64,000 nt of DNA from Paraspadella gotoi. Its lineage: Eukaryota; Chaetognatha. How positions within the stretch are numbered: the first letter of the stretch is position 1; each line of letters begins with the position of its first letter. A program made the translations under genes and the position numbers. The DNA is taken from assembly GCA_051294375.1 (NCBI GenBank), contig CM119264.1, positions 16,651,245-16,715,244 on the forward strand. Direction: 5' to 3'. Shown piece after piece: positions 12,756 to 25,697 of this stretch. The notes under the pieces were generated by a model that was not told where the DNA came from, searched no databases, and saw nothing but the letters and a program-made list of their open reading frames with translations.

Positions 12756-12839
12756 CGTGCGCACATAACGTGAGCGCCATCCGGGACGAACAAATGCTTT
12801 TTCCTTCACTCTCTCTCTCTTTTCTCACACACAGTCCAA

Positions 12840-12880
12840 CTTGCTTAAAAGCCCTCGTCGGGAGAGGCGGCCATTTTGGG
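12840..12880 (+). promoter_or_regulatory. Possible core promoter of Shaker B
   Basis: A TTAAAAG TATA-like box followed about 20 bases on by a GGCGGCCATTTTGG YY1/Pho-like sequence, directly after the GA/CT cluster. Position and motifs suggest a promoter; no transcript data support it here. Confidence 0.3.
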
Positions 12881-13097
12881 GCAAATAATAACTATACACA
12901 TTAATTTTTTTATCGAATGTGTAACCACGTCAAACCAAAGGGAGTCGCGACGCGGAAGAGGAACGGCTTTCAAAATTTCCAAATTGGACTTCATCGAGAA
13001 ATGGGGGTTGGCCCCCGTCCTCCGGCCTCAGTTCCGAACCTACAACGTCGATGTGGCGTTGCCTGGGACGGAAGATGGCCCCGAGGTGATTGCACCA

Positions 13098-15335
13098 ATG
13101 CCCAGGGTGGGCGAACCCGGCGTCGTTTCGAAAAGCGACGTTCCATCCGGCACTCGCGAATACGGTGCTGATAGCGGGGGCGCGGCACCGAGCTTCGACC
13201 CGGGAGGCCGCGGCCTTGGATCGCGCTTGCCGCTTCGTCGCTCGGCGGAAACGAGAGGGGAGGGCGGCGACGCCTTCCTTCTCCCGCTTCCTCCCACAGA
13301 TGATGCCTCCCGCAGCGGATCGTCGACTCGCGAAGCCTCCTTAAGCCTTTCCACGGAGCACTGCGCTCCAACGACCACGTCGACAACTACGGCAGCGTTA
13401 GGAAGGCGAACGCCGTCCAAGGGCGGTGGCGTCGCCGTCGACGACGACGACCCCGCTCCTTCGATGATCCACAGTCATTCCACCCACGGTGCTCCTCCCT
13501 ACGCGGCGTCGTTAGGCACCACGCCGCGATACGCCGAAAGCGACGCCTTACCAGCCCAGTACCACGCCTCCATCCACCATGCCGCCTCCCTTCCTAACGC
13601 CAGATCCTTTTCAAAACTCGCCGGCGCTCTCACGCCGCTCGCCGACTGCCGTCATGACGAAGGTGACGATGACGACGACAGCGACCTTGACAACGACGAC
13701 GACGACGACGACGACGACGAGGAAGACGATACGCTTACGACGCGAGGCTTCGCGACCTCAAGCCTTGACCACGAATCTTGCGACAGGGTCGTCATCAACG
13801 TCAGCGGATTGCGATTCGAAACCCAGCTGAAGACTCTGCAGCAGTTTCCGGAGTCGCTCCTGGGAGATCCAGAAAAGCGCATCAAGTGGTTCGATCCTCT
13901 GAGAAACGAATATTTCTTCGATCGAAACCGACCCTCCTTCGATGCCATCCTATACTTCTACCAGTCTGGTGGGCGGCTCCGCCGACCCGTCAATGTCCCC
14001 ATCGACGTCTTCTGCCAAGAGGTCGTCTTTTATCAACTCGGGGAGGACGTGATAGAGCGATACAAGGAGGACGAGGGCATCGGGGCTGAGGTGGCCCACG
14101 TTTATCCAGCAAACCCCTGCCAGCGAAAGGTCTATTTGCTTTTCGAGCATCCAGAAAGTAGTCAAGCCGCCCGAGTGGTCGCCATATTCTCGGTGTCCGT
14201 CATCCTCCTGTCCATCGTTATTTTCTGTCTCGAAACTCTCCCGCAATTCAAACACTTCAAGGTACGCCCCGCCGCCGACTCCGAGGGCGAATCGCCCTTC
14301 CTACACGCCGCCGCCTACAACGGGACCCTCGACGTAATTGTTGAGGATGACATCCCCGCCTTCGACGACGCCTTCTTCGTCATTGAGACCGCCTGCATCG
14401 TGTGGTTCTCCAGCGAGCTGCTCGTTCGCTTTCTCGCCTGCCCGCAGAAGCTTTTCTTTTTCAAGAACGTCATGAACGTAATAGATATCGTCGCCATAAT
14501 GCCGTATTTTATCACGCTGGGCACCGTCATAGCTGATGAAAGTAAGCAAAATAACCAGGCCACTAGCCTGGCCATCCTGAGAGTGATCCGCCTGGTGAGA
14601 GTTTTCCGCATCTTCAAACTATCTCGACACTCCAAGGGCCTGCAGATCTTAGGCCAGACGCTGAAAGCCAGCATGAGAGAGCTCGGTCTCCTCATGTTCT
14701 TCCTCTTCATCGGCGTCGTACTCTTCTCCTCGGCCGTTTACTTCGCCGAGACGGACCTTCCCGACTCCTCCTTCAAGAGCATCCCAGCCGCCTTTTGGTG
14801 GGCCGTCGTCACCATGACGACCGTCGGCTATGGGGACCTTTCGCCTCAGGGAGTCTGGGGCAAGATGGTGGGTAGCCTCTGTGCAATCGCCGGGGTGTTG
14901 ACCATCGCGTTACCTGTGCCCGTCATAGTCTCAAACTTTAACTACTTTTACCATCGGGAGATCGACAATGAGGACAAGAACAACGGCCAGTTCGAGGAGC
15001 TCACCACGTGCGCTTACGTTGCAACGCCCACTAGGGCGCGTCAGAAGCGACGCGAAAGGGACGTCAGGTCTTTTAGTAGTTATTCCAGCGTCGAGGGCGC
15101 CGTCGTCGTTGACGTCAGAGAGAAGGACGACGAATCGACAGAGAGCGGCGACGTCGCCGTCGACGAGGAGGCATCTGTCAAGGGTAATCATGTAGACCCT
15201 CAGTTCCTCGACGCCGACGCCGACGCCGACGCTGAATTTCGGAGGCGTATTCGCGGCTCCACTTTCCACAACAATAACAAAGTCTGTCGAGTTGTCGCCA
15301 ACCACGGCGTCGTCGACGCTGAGACGGACGTGTAA
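13098..15335 (+). CDS. Sh: Shaker/Kv1 voltage-gated K+ channel, paralogue B, long acidic N-terminus
   Basis: Kv1 subunit of 745 residues from the first in-frame ATG (13098). The frame is open back to 12876 without an ATG, and pyrimidine-rich acceptors ending 13030 (cggcctcag) and 13299 (cctcccacag) mean the first exon boundary is unsure; another ATG is at 13464. The roughly 228-residue N-terminal region is low complexity, with Ser/Thr/Ala-rich parts and an Asp/Glu run just before T1. T1 starts near 229 (DRVVINVSG), S1 near 356, S4 is [13 protein letters not shown], filter TTVGYGD lies near 574-580, followed by LSP, and S6 has PVPV. One NGT sequon lies in the S1-S2 loop. It ends ETDV, the classic Kv1 PDZ ligand for Dlg-type scaffolds. 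GC-rich codon use, no intron in the core. Confidence 0.94.
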   Translation: MPRVGEPGVVSKSDVPSGTREYGADSGGAAPSFDPGGRGLGSRLPLRRSAETRGEGGDAFLLPLPPTDDASRSGSSTREASLSLSTEHCAPTTTSTTTAALGRRTPSKGGGVAVDDDDPAPSMIHSHSTHGAPPYAASLGTTPRYAESDALPAQYHASIHHAASLPNARSFSKLAGALTPLADCRHDEGDDDDDSDLDNDDDDDDDDEEDDTLTTRGFATSSLDHESCDRVVINVSGLRFETQLKTLQQFPESLLGDPEKRIKWFDPLRNEYFFDRNRPSFDAILYFYQSGGRLRRPVNVPIDVFCQEVVFYQLGEDVIERYKEDEGIGAEVAHVYPANPCQRKVYLLFEHPESSQAARVVAIFSVSVILLSIVIFCLETLPQFKHFKVRPAADSEGESPFLHAAAYNGTLDVIVEDDIPAFDDAFFVIETACIVWFSSELLVRFLACPQKLFFFKNVMNVIDIVAIMPYFITLGTVIADESKQNNQATSLAILRVIRLVRVFRIFKLSRHSKGLQILGQTLKASMRELGLLMFFLFIGVVLFSSAVYFAETDLPDSSFKSIPAAFWWAVVTMTTVGYGDLSPQGVWGKMVGSLCAIAGVLTIALPVPVIVSNFNYFYHREIDNEDKNNGQFEELTTCAYVATPTRARQKRRERDVRSFSSYSSVEGAVVVDVREKDDESTESGDVAVDEEASVKGNHVDPQFLDADADADAEFRRRIRGSTFHNNNKVCRVVANHGVVDAETDV

Positions 15336-18300
15336 GCTATTGCGCCATCTTTGACTCTGTTACTGTCGGCGCAATTTTAAATTCTATCTGAATCTGTTTT
15401 CGGTTTTATCCATCGCTATGCGAGATTTAGAATTTTCTTGTTCAATTTTTGCCGCCATCCTACCCCCCTGCCCTTTCCTTGTCGTCCCTGGACTACCGTT
15501 GACGTTTCTAATTTTCTACGCTGAATCACACGTTTACAATCGCACGCAACTACACAAATTCATGGTTTGGAACAACGTGCCTTAAGGAACATCTCTTTTT
15601 TCTTTTCTTCTACTTTCTGTCTCTTTTTCTTTCGACCTTTATTTTTTTCTTTCTTTTTAATTTTTATTTTTTGCTCATTTTTTTCTTCTTTATTTCTGTT
15701 ATTATTTTTTCTAGTGTTTTTTGAGTTTTCTCTTTTCTTCATTTCTTTCTTTTTATTCTTGTTTATTTTCTTTGTTTCACCTTTTTTTAAAATTCCTTAC
15801 AGTCTTTTTTTTTTAAATTCTATCGGCATACTTCTATGTCATTGTCTTCCTTACTTTAATTATCCATTTTTCTTTCTCTGCCGATCTACTATATTGCAAC
15901 TCTCTCTTTCCATCTTTGGCTGAGTCTCCCTTTCCATCTATCTGGGAACATCAATGCGCTCGAGAGGAATCAAAAATTAAAAAATAACCCATCTTGACTA
16001 GTCCGAGACTACGAATCAAACGTAATAAAAAACAGCGTCCGTTTGAATAATCTCGATTTGTTACGCCGGGACGAATTTTTAGAAGATGCGCTTTTTCGCT
16101 TTCGGTTATTTTCGGAATATCACCGACAAGACGAACAAAAAAAATAATACAATTAACCTTGACCAATTATTACACCCACTTTTCATCCAGAGTTGAACAA
16201 AATAGTTAATTTTTATTATTTTGTTTATCATAAGAAGTAAGCATGGGAAAGGTATTGGTAAATTACGTACATTATTAATTATTCTTATTATGTTATTAGG
16301 TTATAACAAAGTTAAAATCTATTGATGAAAAGGTTTTTCGTGGGTTAATTGTAAGGATCATTATTTGAATTGAAAATTTAAAGGATATAAGTAAAATTTA
16401 TTAATGACATTGGTCAACTAATCCCGCGAATGAGCTCTATTTAAACCCGAAAACAACTCACTACTTGCAAAGAAGAGGCGGCTTTAACTGCGCCTCGTCT
16501 GAAATCATTTGCACATAAAATTCGAGTTGCGCTGCGAACGCCTGCCTTTTTACTCCCTTTTTGGATTACATTTTTTCGTAGAATAGTACAACTCTCATGT
16601 TAAGGTTACGATCGCTCTTAGAGCACTATTGTTACGTATTTACATCGAACTAGCTAGAAAATACGATCTGGTTAAGTTTTGATTACTTTCACCTTATGAT
16701 CTCAAAAGCTACTTATAATTAATTCTGTACACGCTTTCAGCTAAACTTTAGCATTTTATCTTTACTAGCAATTATATGGTTATACGTTAAGTAAATTCAA
16801 AGACGAAGATGGTATTTGAAGAAACCACTTGAGATTGCAGTCGGTTGCACGCGGCTTTACACTATTGCTTGTTTCCTGCCAAATGTGTTTCGTACAACGA
16901 ATTGAAATTGCCACAAATATTCTTAAAACTCATAACTATAAACACACAATTAGGTTAACTAGATTGATTGCCAAACGGCTAGTATTAAACTATTATTCTG
17001 TGAAATAGTTTTTTCGCAATGAAGCCTTTTGCCTACTCCGTAATCATGAGCTTTAAAGATTGTTTCTAATTTCGTAGCTTCATAATATGAGAAAATTAAT
17101 AGTTTTATAAAAGAGCTTACAACATATAATGTAACAAGCTTGTTCGCAATCGGTAATTGGTTAAAGATATGGCATTTGATGGAAAACGCAAATTTTAAAT
17201 CTTAATAGTGTCGAATTTTAGAGAACATTTTACTGCTATCGTTATTTCAAACATTCCACTATATGATTTTTTTATATTTCCCACTTGTTGATTATTGTCA
17301 CTTAATGTCATGTCAGGTAAATTCATGGTATGTTTTATGTGACTTTTGTCATAGCCCAGTGTGAGACAATAAGCTAGGCTTGTGTTCTACTATCAGGGGA
17401 AAAATAGTATCTATAAAAACCCTCTAAATTATACTTGTGATAAAAACATAGAACAATTACAAAACACAAATTAGTTAATGCACAATTTTAATAATAATTT
17501 TTTTATTACTTATCCCCTAGTATTATTTCTTTGATTGATCCTTCGATTTATTTTTTTTTTAATTAATTGGTTCTCATTTTAACATAAAACCAAACTTAAC
17601 TTAAAAACAATATATGACTTGTTTACAAATAAATTATTTTTGTGGGCAGTATCTAAATATAGCGGTCACGCTTTCATATTGTAGGTTAAGCAATAAGTTC
17701 TCTATTAGATCAAAAGTAACTAAGCGCGCAATTTTTAAGCTTCAAAAATCAATTCATTTGCATGTACTTTAAAGTTTACCATATTAATTATATATTATCA
17801 GGTTTTCATAATATACTGCCCTTGAAATATATCATGTTGAAAATTTAAGTTAGAGTTTATGTCTCAAAGTTGAATATATGTTGACAGCATGCTTTATAAG
17901 AGAGATATCAATTCACAACAACTAAGAATACTATTAAAAAAATTTAAATTTTACGTATGTAGATATTGCTGAAAAAAAGATATTTTGTCCGTTCAATGTG
18001 TAATCCACAATACCATCCTACTTGTTTATATCTTGCTTTTAACTCAATGCCTTAATAAAACAATGCTAAAAGGCTGTAAAAACTTTTGTTAGAACTTAAT
18101 ATTTTTTAGTAATTGAATATTATAAAATACGAATTTATAGTTGTAATACGTACTAATGATAAGAAAGTACCATTTAGATTATTCATTAACAAAAATTATA
18201 GATTGCATGAATCAGAAGTACATGCAACTCTTGCCTTCCTTGTGTCTTCAAAAACAAAACTTTGTCTTAATTGTCGTAAAAATATGGTCTCCGAACGACA

Positions 18301-19222
18301 TACAATCCTTTATTGTAAAACCGTGGATTCAATTTATAAGTGTAACTTCAATTAACTGTGATACTGTGTCAGTTACTTGATCCTCTATCTACTGCCTACT
18401 TGTCATAGTTGTCAAAGCATTTTTCAGAGCCCTTCTAACAGTCTTCACACTGGGCTATAATTTCATCCCCTCGTATACGAAAATCGACATTTTGTCCGAT
18501 GATGTATGTATTTCCTTATTATCTCGTATCTCTACGTTCAAATGTAATACCTCGGAAAATAGTATCTAAATAATACTATGTCATAAGATTATTTTAAAAA
18601 AAATCCATCAGTGCTAGATATAAAAAATTACGATTTATATTTTTTTACAGACCTAATTAAAATAAATATTCAAACACAACACCATGAAAGAAATGAAGCG
18701 CCATTACGTAAAAAATTAAAGTACAAATCATTGAAATAATACTCTTCGCTTCGCATCTCGTCAAACGTCTCGGCTCGACGTTTAACTACAAAATTAGAAA
18801 CGAGCGTGCTCAACCCAATTAGGTCGACGCCCTCTTTAGTGATTACGCGTCCCTAAATCAACGGCATCCTTACGTGTTTTTTTGTTTTTTTGTTTTTTTT
18901 TTGAAAAACAAAATGATGAGGAGGAATAGTTGGATTCAGAAATGCGACGACGCTGCTGGTGAGCCGCGGGTGACGACTGGGTTTCGATTCCGGCGATATT
19001 CTTCCGGATGAACGTCATATTCGACTCAGTTTCCACACGGCGCCTTACTCCAGCTTCCACCGCCCAAAAGATCGGCGCGTGCGTTGCTAGGTAAAAGATA
19101 CTTGATGATTGATGTAATATATAGTATATTTCAATTAAATAATTAAATTAAATAATTATAATTAAATGATTATATAATAATTAATATTATCAATATTAAT
19201 ATTATTGTTTATAATATTTGAC
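15336..19222. other. Shaker B-C intergenic, no gene recognised
   Basis: Begins as the likely 3' UTR of Shaker B, then a T-rich block (15590-15830) and AT-rich DNA. A less AT-rich patch at 18740-19090 with CpGs shows no convincing exon. Confidence 0.45.
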
Positions 19223-19223
<1 letters not shown>

Positions 19224-19299
<76 letters not shown>

Positions 19300-19300
19300 T
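19224..19300. repeat. (AAT)n microsatellite
   Basis: About 25 ATA/AAT units. Confidence 0.97.
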
Positions 19301-19420
19301 GACACATCAATAAGCATAACCCAAAAATTATAGAATAATACTTTCAAGATGAATGATACAAGAAAACTTCTTTTTCCTCTACCACATCTGTCAGTTTATT
19401 CGAATTAAAACCATAAAAAA

Positions 19421-20134
19421 ATTTGAGTCAATTAACAATAATAATTTTATGCGAGATGGTATCCTCATCCTCAGGAGCAAGTACATCCTCCTCCTGGTCG
19501 TTTACATTGTCTCTTGCTCTTCAGAGATTCGATCTTTTTTCGAGCGAATGTTTGCTGTTGATCGTTGTTATTGTTGTTGTTGTTGTCATTGTCATTGATG
19601 GTATGATTATTGAATACAAAAAGTACTTTGTTAATATTGTTTCGGGAACAGAAAAACAAAATACAATATATTTATAATATTATCCTTATAAAATAAAAAA
19701 ATTTCAAAATTATTTTTTTGAAATGTTTATTAAATATTCAGATTCCTTATAAAAAGTTAGACCAAAAATATAAAACATGTTATCAAAATTTTTTTTCTTC
19801 AGTGTCAAAATTGGAGGGGGAGCTGTACTCAATGGACTGAGTTAAAAATTTTGAGTCATTCCATGCTCAAACAAATTTTTTTACATTTTTAAGTATACTT
19901 TCACTGAACAAAAATTACTTATATGGCTCTATACTTAATAAATTATTATTAAATCTGAATCTTTAATAAAAATTTCAAAAAAATTATTTAAATTTTTTTT
20001 ATTTTTTAAAGATAATACTATAAATATATAGTATTTTGCTTTTCTGTTCCCGAAACAATGTTAACAAAATACTTTTTGTATTCAATAATAATACCATATC
20101 GCATAAAATTACTATTGTTAATTGACTCAAATCA
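19421..20134. mobile_element. Inverted-repeat DNA element with nested insertion
   Basis: The left end (19421, ATTTGAGTCAATTAACAATA...) is the near-perfect complement of the right end (to 20134). The complementarity resumes at 19605-19690 against 20005-20085, including TTTCGGGAACAG/CTGTTCCCGAAA. The left arm is interrupted at 19463-19596 by unrelated DNA flanked by the octamer GATGGTAT (19455-19462 and 19597-19604). No transposase frame. A related piece lies at 41700-41890 and 42060-42150. Confidence 0.65.
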
Positions 20135-20349
20135 AATGTTTGTTCTCAAGTGCTCCACTCTATTGGCCATGAGCTTATGACTACTTAGTAAGTACTTACC
20201 ACCATGTTCATTTTCAACCAGAAACTTGTACTAACTACGGGATGCGTTAGGACGGCTTTAAACCGCCTTGGGAGAGTTGCTACGCCCTGAGCTTGACCTC
20301 GCTAAACTCCGTCTTTGCTATTCAGAGTTAAATGGTTCATAGTAATCAG

Positions 20350-20375
20350 TCTCTATTTTTTAATTCCTCGACAGG
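20350..20375 (+). promoter_or_regulatory. Probable 3' splice site of Shaker C
   Basis: ctattttttaattcctcgacag with the exon starting GCCCCTTCCCCGAC at 20375, aligned with the acceptors of A (1717) and D (26468). It carries one extra base, so in the frame used by A and D translation would hit TGA. The next in-frame ATG is 20425. Confidence 0.6.
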
Positions 20376-20424
20376 CCCCTTCCCCGACTCAGCGAATGAT
20401 GCGTCGCCGCTCTGCGTTTTGGCG

Positions 20425-22128
20425 ATGGATCCCTGCAACGGACCTTTGAATCTGTTGAACGCCAGTGTGGAGGCGGATACAGCTGTGGAGGCGACCAAGG
20501 GTCACCACGATATCCATCACCACCACCACCATCATCACCACGAAGAGGTGAACGAAGACAGCGAGGCCGACGCCTTCTCGGAGGATGGGTCGCTACTGGA
20601 TGGGATCGGCACACTGGCCGCCTATGAGAATGAGTACGAGTGCTGCGAGCGGGTCATCATCAACATCAGCGGGGTCCGATTTGAAACTCAGCTCAAGACT
20701 CTCCAACAGTTTCCGGACTCGCTGCTGGGAGACCCGGCGAAACGCATTAAGTGGTTCGACCCACTGAGAAATGAGTACTTCTTCGACCGAAATCGACGAT
20801 CCTTCGACGCCATTCTGTATTTTTATCAGAGCGGTGGACGTCTTAGACGCCCTTTTAATGTTCCCATTCATGTTTTCTGCCAAGAGATAATTTTCTATGA
20901 GCTGGGAGAGGATGTCATTGAAAGGTATCAAGAGGACGAAGGAATCATGGTTGAGGAAGAGGTGGTCAACCCGTCTAATGAGTGCCAGAAAAAGATCTGG
21001 CTTCTCTTTGAACATCCCGAGAGCAGCCAAGCGGCCAGAGTGGTCGCCATCTTTTCCGTTTCTGTCGTCCTGCTGTCGATTGTAATATTCTGTTTAGAGA
21101 CTCTTCCGCAGTTCAAGCATTACAAGGTTCAGAGTAAAAAGGGTGCTAACCTGACCGGAAACGGTACCGAGGACGTCATCATCGAAGATGACATCCCTGC
21201 CTTTGACGATGCGTTTTTTATCATAGAGACCGGTTGTATTGTTTGGTTTTCTAGCGAACTCTTAATAAGATTCGCTGCGTGTCCCCAAAAATTACTTTTC
21301 TTTCGTAATGTTATGAATATTATCGACATTGTAGCCATTATGCCATATTTCATTACACTCGGTACTGTTATAGCTGATGAAAGTAAGCAAAATAACCAGG
21401 CAATGAGTCTGGCCATCCTTCGTGTTATAAGATTGGTGAGAGTTTTTCGAATATTCAAATTATCGAGACATTCCAAAGGTCTGCAAATATTAGGCCAGAC
21501 ATTGAAAGCTAGTATGCACGAGTTAGGTTTGCTCATGTTCTTTCTATTCATTGGAGTCATCTTGTTTTCCAGTGCAGTGTTTTTTGCAGAGGGAGACCTT
21601 CCAGAAACCCACTTTCAAAGTATTCCAGCATCGTTTTGGTGGGCTGTTGTAACCATGACCTCAGTAGGATATGGCGATCTCTACCCCATTGGGGTTTGGG
21701 GAAAACTGGTTGGAGGGGTATGCGCAATCTGTGGAGTACTTACCATTGCCCTGCCTGTGCCTGTCATTGTTTCAAACTTCAATTATTTTAGACATAGAGA
21801 AGTAGATCAAGACGAAAACAACACACTTATGAACGAGAATATCACAACATGTGCTTATGTACCGACTCCCACCTCAAGTAAAAAAGGGATGCAATCGGAT
21901 AGTAGCTGTTCTAGTTCTGAAATGATGGAAATGGAGGAAAGAATAGATCTAACATCTGATCCGGATGGTTTCATAGGATCTAAAACAACAAAAGCCAATC
22001 ACTTAAGCAGTCTTGGTCAAATTCAGCATAGTGATTATGCTGGAATTCATGACAACCATTCAAAAGTTAATAACTCTACCGGCTATGTCAATAATACTAA
22101 TGCTAGAAGTGTTGAAACAGATGTTTGA
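20425..22128 (+). CDS. Sh: Shaker/Kv1 voltage-gated K+ channel, paralogue C
   Basis: Kv1 subunit of 567 residues from ATG 20425 (MDPCNGPL). Another in-frame ATG at 20332 lies before the likely splice acceptor, so I prefer the inner start; D also starts MD. It has a His-rich stretch (about residues 30-45), then [16 protein letters not shown] shared with D, T1 from about 75 (ERVIINISG), six transmembrane segments, S4 [13 protein letters not shown] and filter TSVGYGD near 412-418 followed by LYP. His365 replaces the Arg at [10 protein letters not shown] in the S4-S5 linker of the other three copies. NLT and NGT sequons lie in the S1-S2 loop. It ends ETDV. Codons are GC-rich in the first half and shift to A/T-ending after about 21190. 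Confidence 0.95.
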   Translation: MDPCNGPLNLLNASVEADTAVEATKGHHDIHHHHHHHHHEEVNEDSEADAFSEDGSLLDGIGTLAAYENEYECCERVIINISGVRFETQLKTLQQFPDSLLGDPAKRIKWFDPLRNEYFFDRNRRSFDAILYFYQSGGRLRRPFNVPIHVFCQEIIFYELGEDVIERYQEDEGIMVEEEVVNPSNECQKKIWLLFEHPESSQAARVVAIFSVSVVLLSIVIFCLETLPQFKHYKVQSKKGANLTGNGTEDVIIEDDIPAFDDAFFIIETGCIVWFSSELLIRFAACPQKLLFFRNVMNIIDIVAIMPYFITLGTVIADESKQNNQAMSLAILRVIRLVRVFRIFKLSRHSKGLQILGQTLKASMHELGLLMFFLFIGVILFSSAVFFAEGDLPETHFQSIPASFWWAVVTMTSVGYGDLYPIGVWGKLVGGVCAICGVLTIALPVPVIVSNFNYFRHREVDQDENNTLMNENITTCAYVPTPTSSKKGMQSDSSCSSSEMMEMEERIDLTSDPDGFIGSKTTKANHLSSLGQIQHSDYAGIHDNHSKVNNSTGYVNNTNARSVETDV

Positions 22129-25100
22129 TGTTGAATTTACTAATTGGATTTTTCACTTTTTATAACTCAATTTTTCAGGCATCTTGTTTGATTTTGATCT
22201 CAAGTTTGTTGCTGTTGGCCCTCTGAATTTCACCCCTTGTACTAAATGACCAAACCTTCCCTATTGTCGTTATCTTCCATCTTCCTACCAAGCACTTCAT
22301 GAACCTGCTTGCTCACGTGCAATTAAAATCATAGATAATGGTGGGAAACAGAATGTGACTTAAACATCAAAAGGGCATCTTTCACTTAATTAAAGGCATT
22401 TTGAATAACAAAAAAATCTAAATCGAAATTTATGAGTTTTAGTTTTTATCTAAAAAATTTGCACCTATTTCTCTAATTTTAGCACTTTTAAATAGGAGAA
22501 TTTCATGCGCCAATTGTGTCATAATATGAATGAAATTCAAACTATAAAAAAAATTAAGCTTGGGAGTTGCGATCCATACTGTGAGAGAAAGGTTAGACTC
22601 TACCACAGGCTATTTGTGCTCACTAAGTTCATTTACAGCTTATGTGAAATATGGGAAACTATTATGATAAGAGTGATTGAGTCTGAAAAAATTATCTTTG
22701 ATACTACATCATACATAAAAATTATTTATTCAAGATTGTTTTTTTTTAATTAAACTTAACATTTTTTTAATAATAGGCTTAATGATATAAATACTAATCT
22801 TATTAAAAAATATACATTTTAAAGTAAAGATTCAGTTTGATGTATCAAAGAAATTTAAAAGAAAAATATCAGGTTTAATTCCTGGTTAGGAGATTTTGAT
22901 TACTTTCACCATGCAATATGTATCAGCTTTAAAAATTATCTTATGCTTTATGAAGAAGTCAACTGAAAATGTATATAACCATAAATTATCTTAAGTAATA
23001 AATTGTTTAATGGTGCATGCACTTTAAATCACAAAATCATCATATTTTTGAACGGTGCACTGTTTTGACTTTCTCACTAAGGCCACTTTAATATTTTTGA
23101 GAGCATATAACTTTGTTTAAAATTATATTTATAAAACAGCTTTAATCCTAGCATGAAATTGTCCTACTGCACACATTACCTATTCAACATTCCAAGTGTG
23201 TATATGATTCTCCTGTAGTTTTAGTTCAGATCCTTTTCCCTTATCCCGTTTTTTTAATGAATTTAAGAAACTTTGCTTCTATGAAGCAAATCATAAATCT
23301 TTAGAAAAATGTGGTAATAAGATTTATTTAGACTATTGCTAATTTACATTAGGAGTGATAAGTCTTAATATCACATTCTATAACTAGCTATCCTCGATGG
23401 TTCATTTTTCCACTGTTACTCTTTAGAAAAAACGCGTTCTAATTTTGTGATTAAAAAAAATCTAAATTTAGGGATTTAAATTGAAACAAATTGATACGAT
23501 AATTTTAAGAGGTTTTAGAAAAAAATCATCTTATTATCGATGACAGTGAATAAATGGTAAAATAATTGATAACAGTTGAGCTTATGAGTAAAAACCGAAC
23601 AAAATTTTTGAATATGCTAATGATTTATCTATTTAACCAAAAAGTTGTAAATATATTTTGTATTCATAATCAATGTATAAAAACAAAGCGCATGCTTCAT
23701 TGGCAAAGAGTTAAAATTACAAAATACCTTTCAAATAAATATTGGATAAGTTTAGTAGTTGCATGTCTCTCATGGAAATATGATATTTTTACATTATTTT
23801 TAAGGTTTATTGCAAAAGACTTCAATCTTAAAGAGGGACAAAATGCGCTTAAAATCATGACATGATAATAATGAATTTTTAGGAGCGGAGCGGAAGTATT
23901 TTTAACAATTGGGGTAATCAACCTGCATGAACCTTGTCAAATGTGTCAATGTGTTGGTTGTGCCTAGTGTGGTCTCGTAGCTAAACATTTCAATATTCCC
24001 TCCTTTATGTTGTTGCCACCTGTCACGAAATCAATGTCAAATCCGCCGTGATTCCCACGTTTTTTACACACGTGATTCACACATCTTTTACCCGAACACC
24101 CATCACATTCTAGCCAACTGAGGCAAAGATCAATAAGAAATAGAGAAAAAAAATCTTATTAAAAAATAATCATTATTAAATTTAAAACCATGAAACTTAG
24201 ACTGCAATAAGTTTTTTGTGCTCCAAGAATGCTAAATAAAAATGCCGTTAAAAATATAAAATAAGTTTCATTGTTTAATTTAAGTCCTATGGTTATGTAC
24301 TAAATTGTACTATGGATCTTATGTCTTATCTGTATGATGAGAGTATGTATAAGACATTTTCCATTTTTGTTCATTTGATATTAATAATAATAATGATTAT
24401 CAATTACCAATTAAAACTGTTTTAATAACGGATAAACTTGTTGCCTCATCATCCTCGTCTAAAACTAAACAGTAGGGGCAGTCGAACGGAAAATTTTGAT
24501 AAACGAAAGATAAAAAGTCAATAGTAATTAAATACTTCAAAAATGCCAGTTCGACTGTTCTGTTCTTTTATACTATGTTATTTCCCATCAAAGCACATAG
24601 TTCTATTTTATTTAAAGTAGGAGTGCACCAGAACCATCTTTTAGGAAATATCCAGTTAGTTGACAGCAAGGTTCTGAAAAAGCTAAAAAAGATTACAGAA
24701 GTTAAAATACTTTTGAAAGTTATATGCGAGTTAGATAACCTTAAAACTATATATACACTGTTTTCTAAATTTCTAACCATCACACGTTAAGTTGAAGAAA
24801 TTGCTTAAATTTATGATGGATTAACGGGGCACTCCTTTTTATTTTCAAATAGTTTAAAAATTCAACAGGAAACAACAAAATAAAGGAAGCAGCTATAAAA
24901 CATAAACAGCAGCTATAAACATGTTGATGCTGGCAGAGTCTATAAATAAAAGAATTTAGATTCGATTGACCGAAAAACGCATAAAAATGCTCGTATAAAA
25001 ACTCGAGTCGACCTAAATTTTAAATAATTTCTAATTTTTATAAGTTGGGCACAAGCTTCACATTCAAAGCAATTGATGAAATTATGATGTTTTCTCATGT

Positions 25101-25636
25101 ATGTATTAGCGGTTCAAAAGAAATACCCATAAACAGTGAACTGTACATGCAGGTCTTTAGGTAAATCATCAATCTATATCAATCAATATTATGGGGCAGG
25201 AGATCGCCAAATTATGTTGAAAAGTAATCATGTCATGCATGTTTTGTAGATGTCCTTGATAATGTATTAACAGCAGGGAAATTAATTATGTCAGCTGCAA
25301 TTTTTTAAAGAAAATGTAAATTAAAGAACATGTGAATACCTTGCAAGCAATATCAAAATGATTGATTTCTTTTTCCATGAAAACAATGCTATATACATGT
25401 GACATATCTATCTTGTTTATTCTCATTATGGTTATCTTCTCTTTTGTAAAAAAATCTTTGATACATTATGTAGGAAATTTCAGGTTCTCCATTTATATGG
25501 TACTGTATTTCAGCTTTTCTGAAACATCATCAACAAAAAGTCTTGATAAAGAAGCTTTGAATGGATACCCCCTAGATATCAGCAAAATTCTGCTCACAGA
25601 GTAAGTATGAACTTTTATAGTTATATGTTTCTTATT
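22129..25636. other. Shaker C-D intergenic, no gene recognised
   Basis: AT-rich throughout, first part probably the 3' UTR of C. Scattered open frames up to about 100 codons have no recognisable domain and A/T-driven composition. Confidence 0.45.
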
Positions 25637-25637
25637 T

Positions 25638-25697
25638 ATGCAAATACGTATCCCAAAGTTAAATGGGTTCATTTAGCTTTGGGATACGGATTTGCAT
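25638..25697. repeat. 60-base hairpin with terminal octamers
   Basis: Arms 25639-25658 and 25677-25696 pair with one mismatch in 20; the loop is 18 bases. Each end carries ATGCAAAT/ATTTGCAT, the POU-factor octamer. It lies about 0.8 kb before Shaker D. Confidence 0.75.

Noticed and set aside
12876-13097. N-terminal extension of Shaker B before the first ATG
   Set aside because: The frame is open but starts at TTG with no ATG, and runs into the likely promoter and 5' UTR; kept only as an alternative if an upstream exon is spliced in.
23566-24790. Several 70-100-codon frames between Shaker C and D
   Set aside because: AT-rich random frames with Ile/Lys/Phe bias and no splice or domain support.
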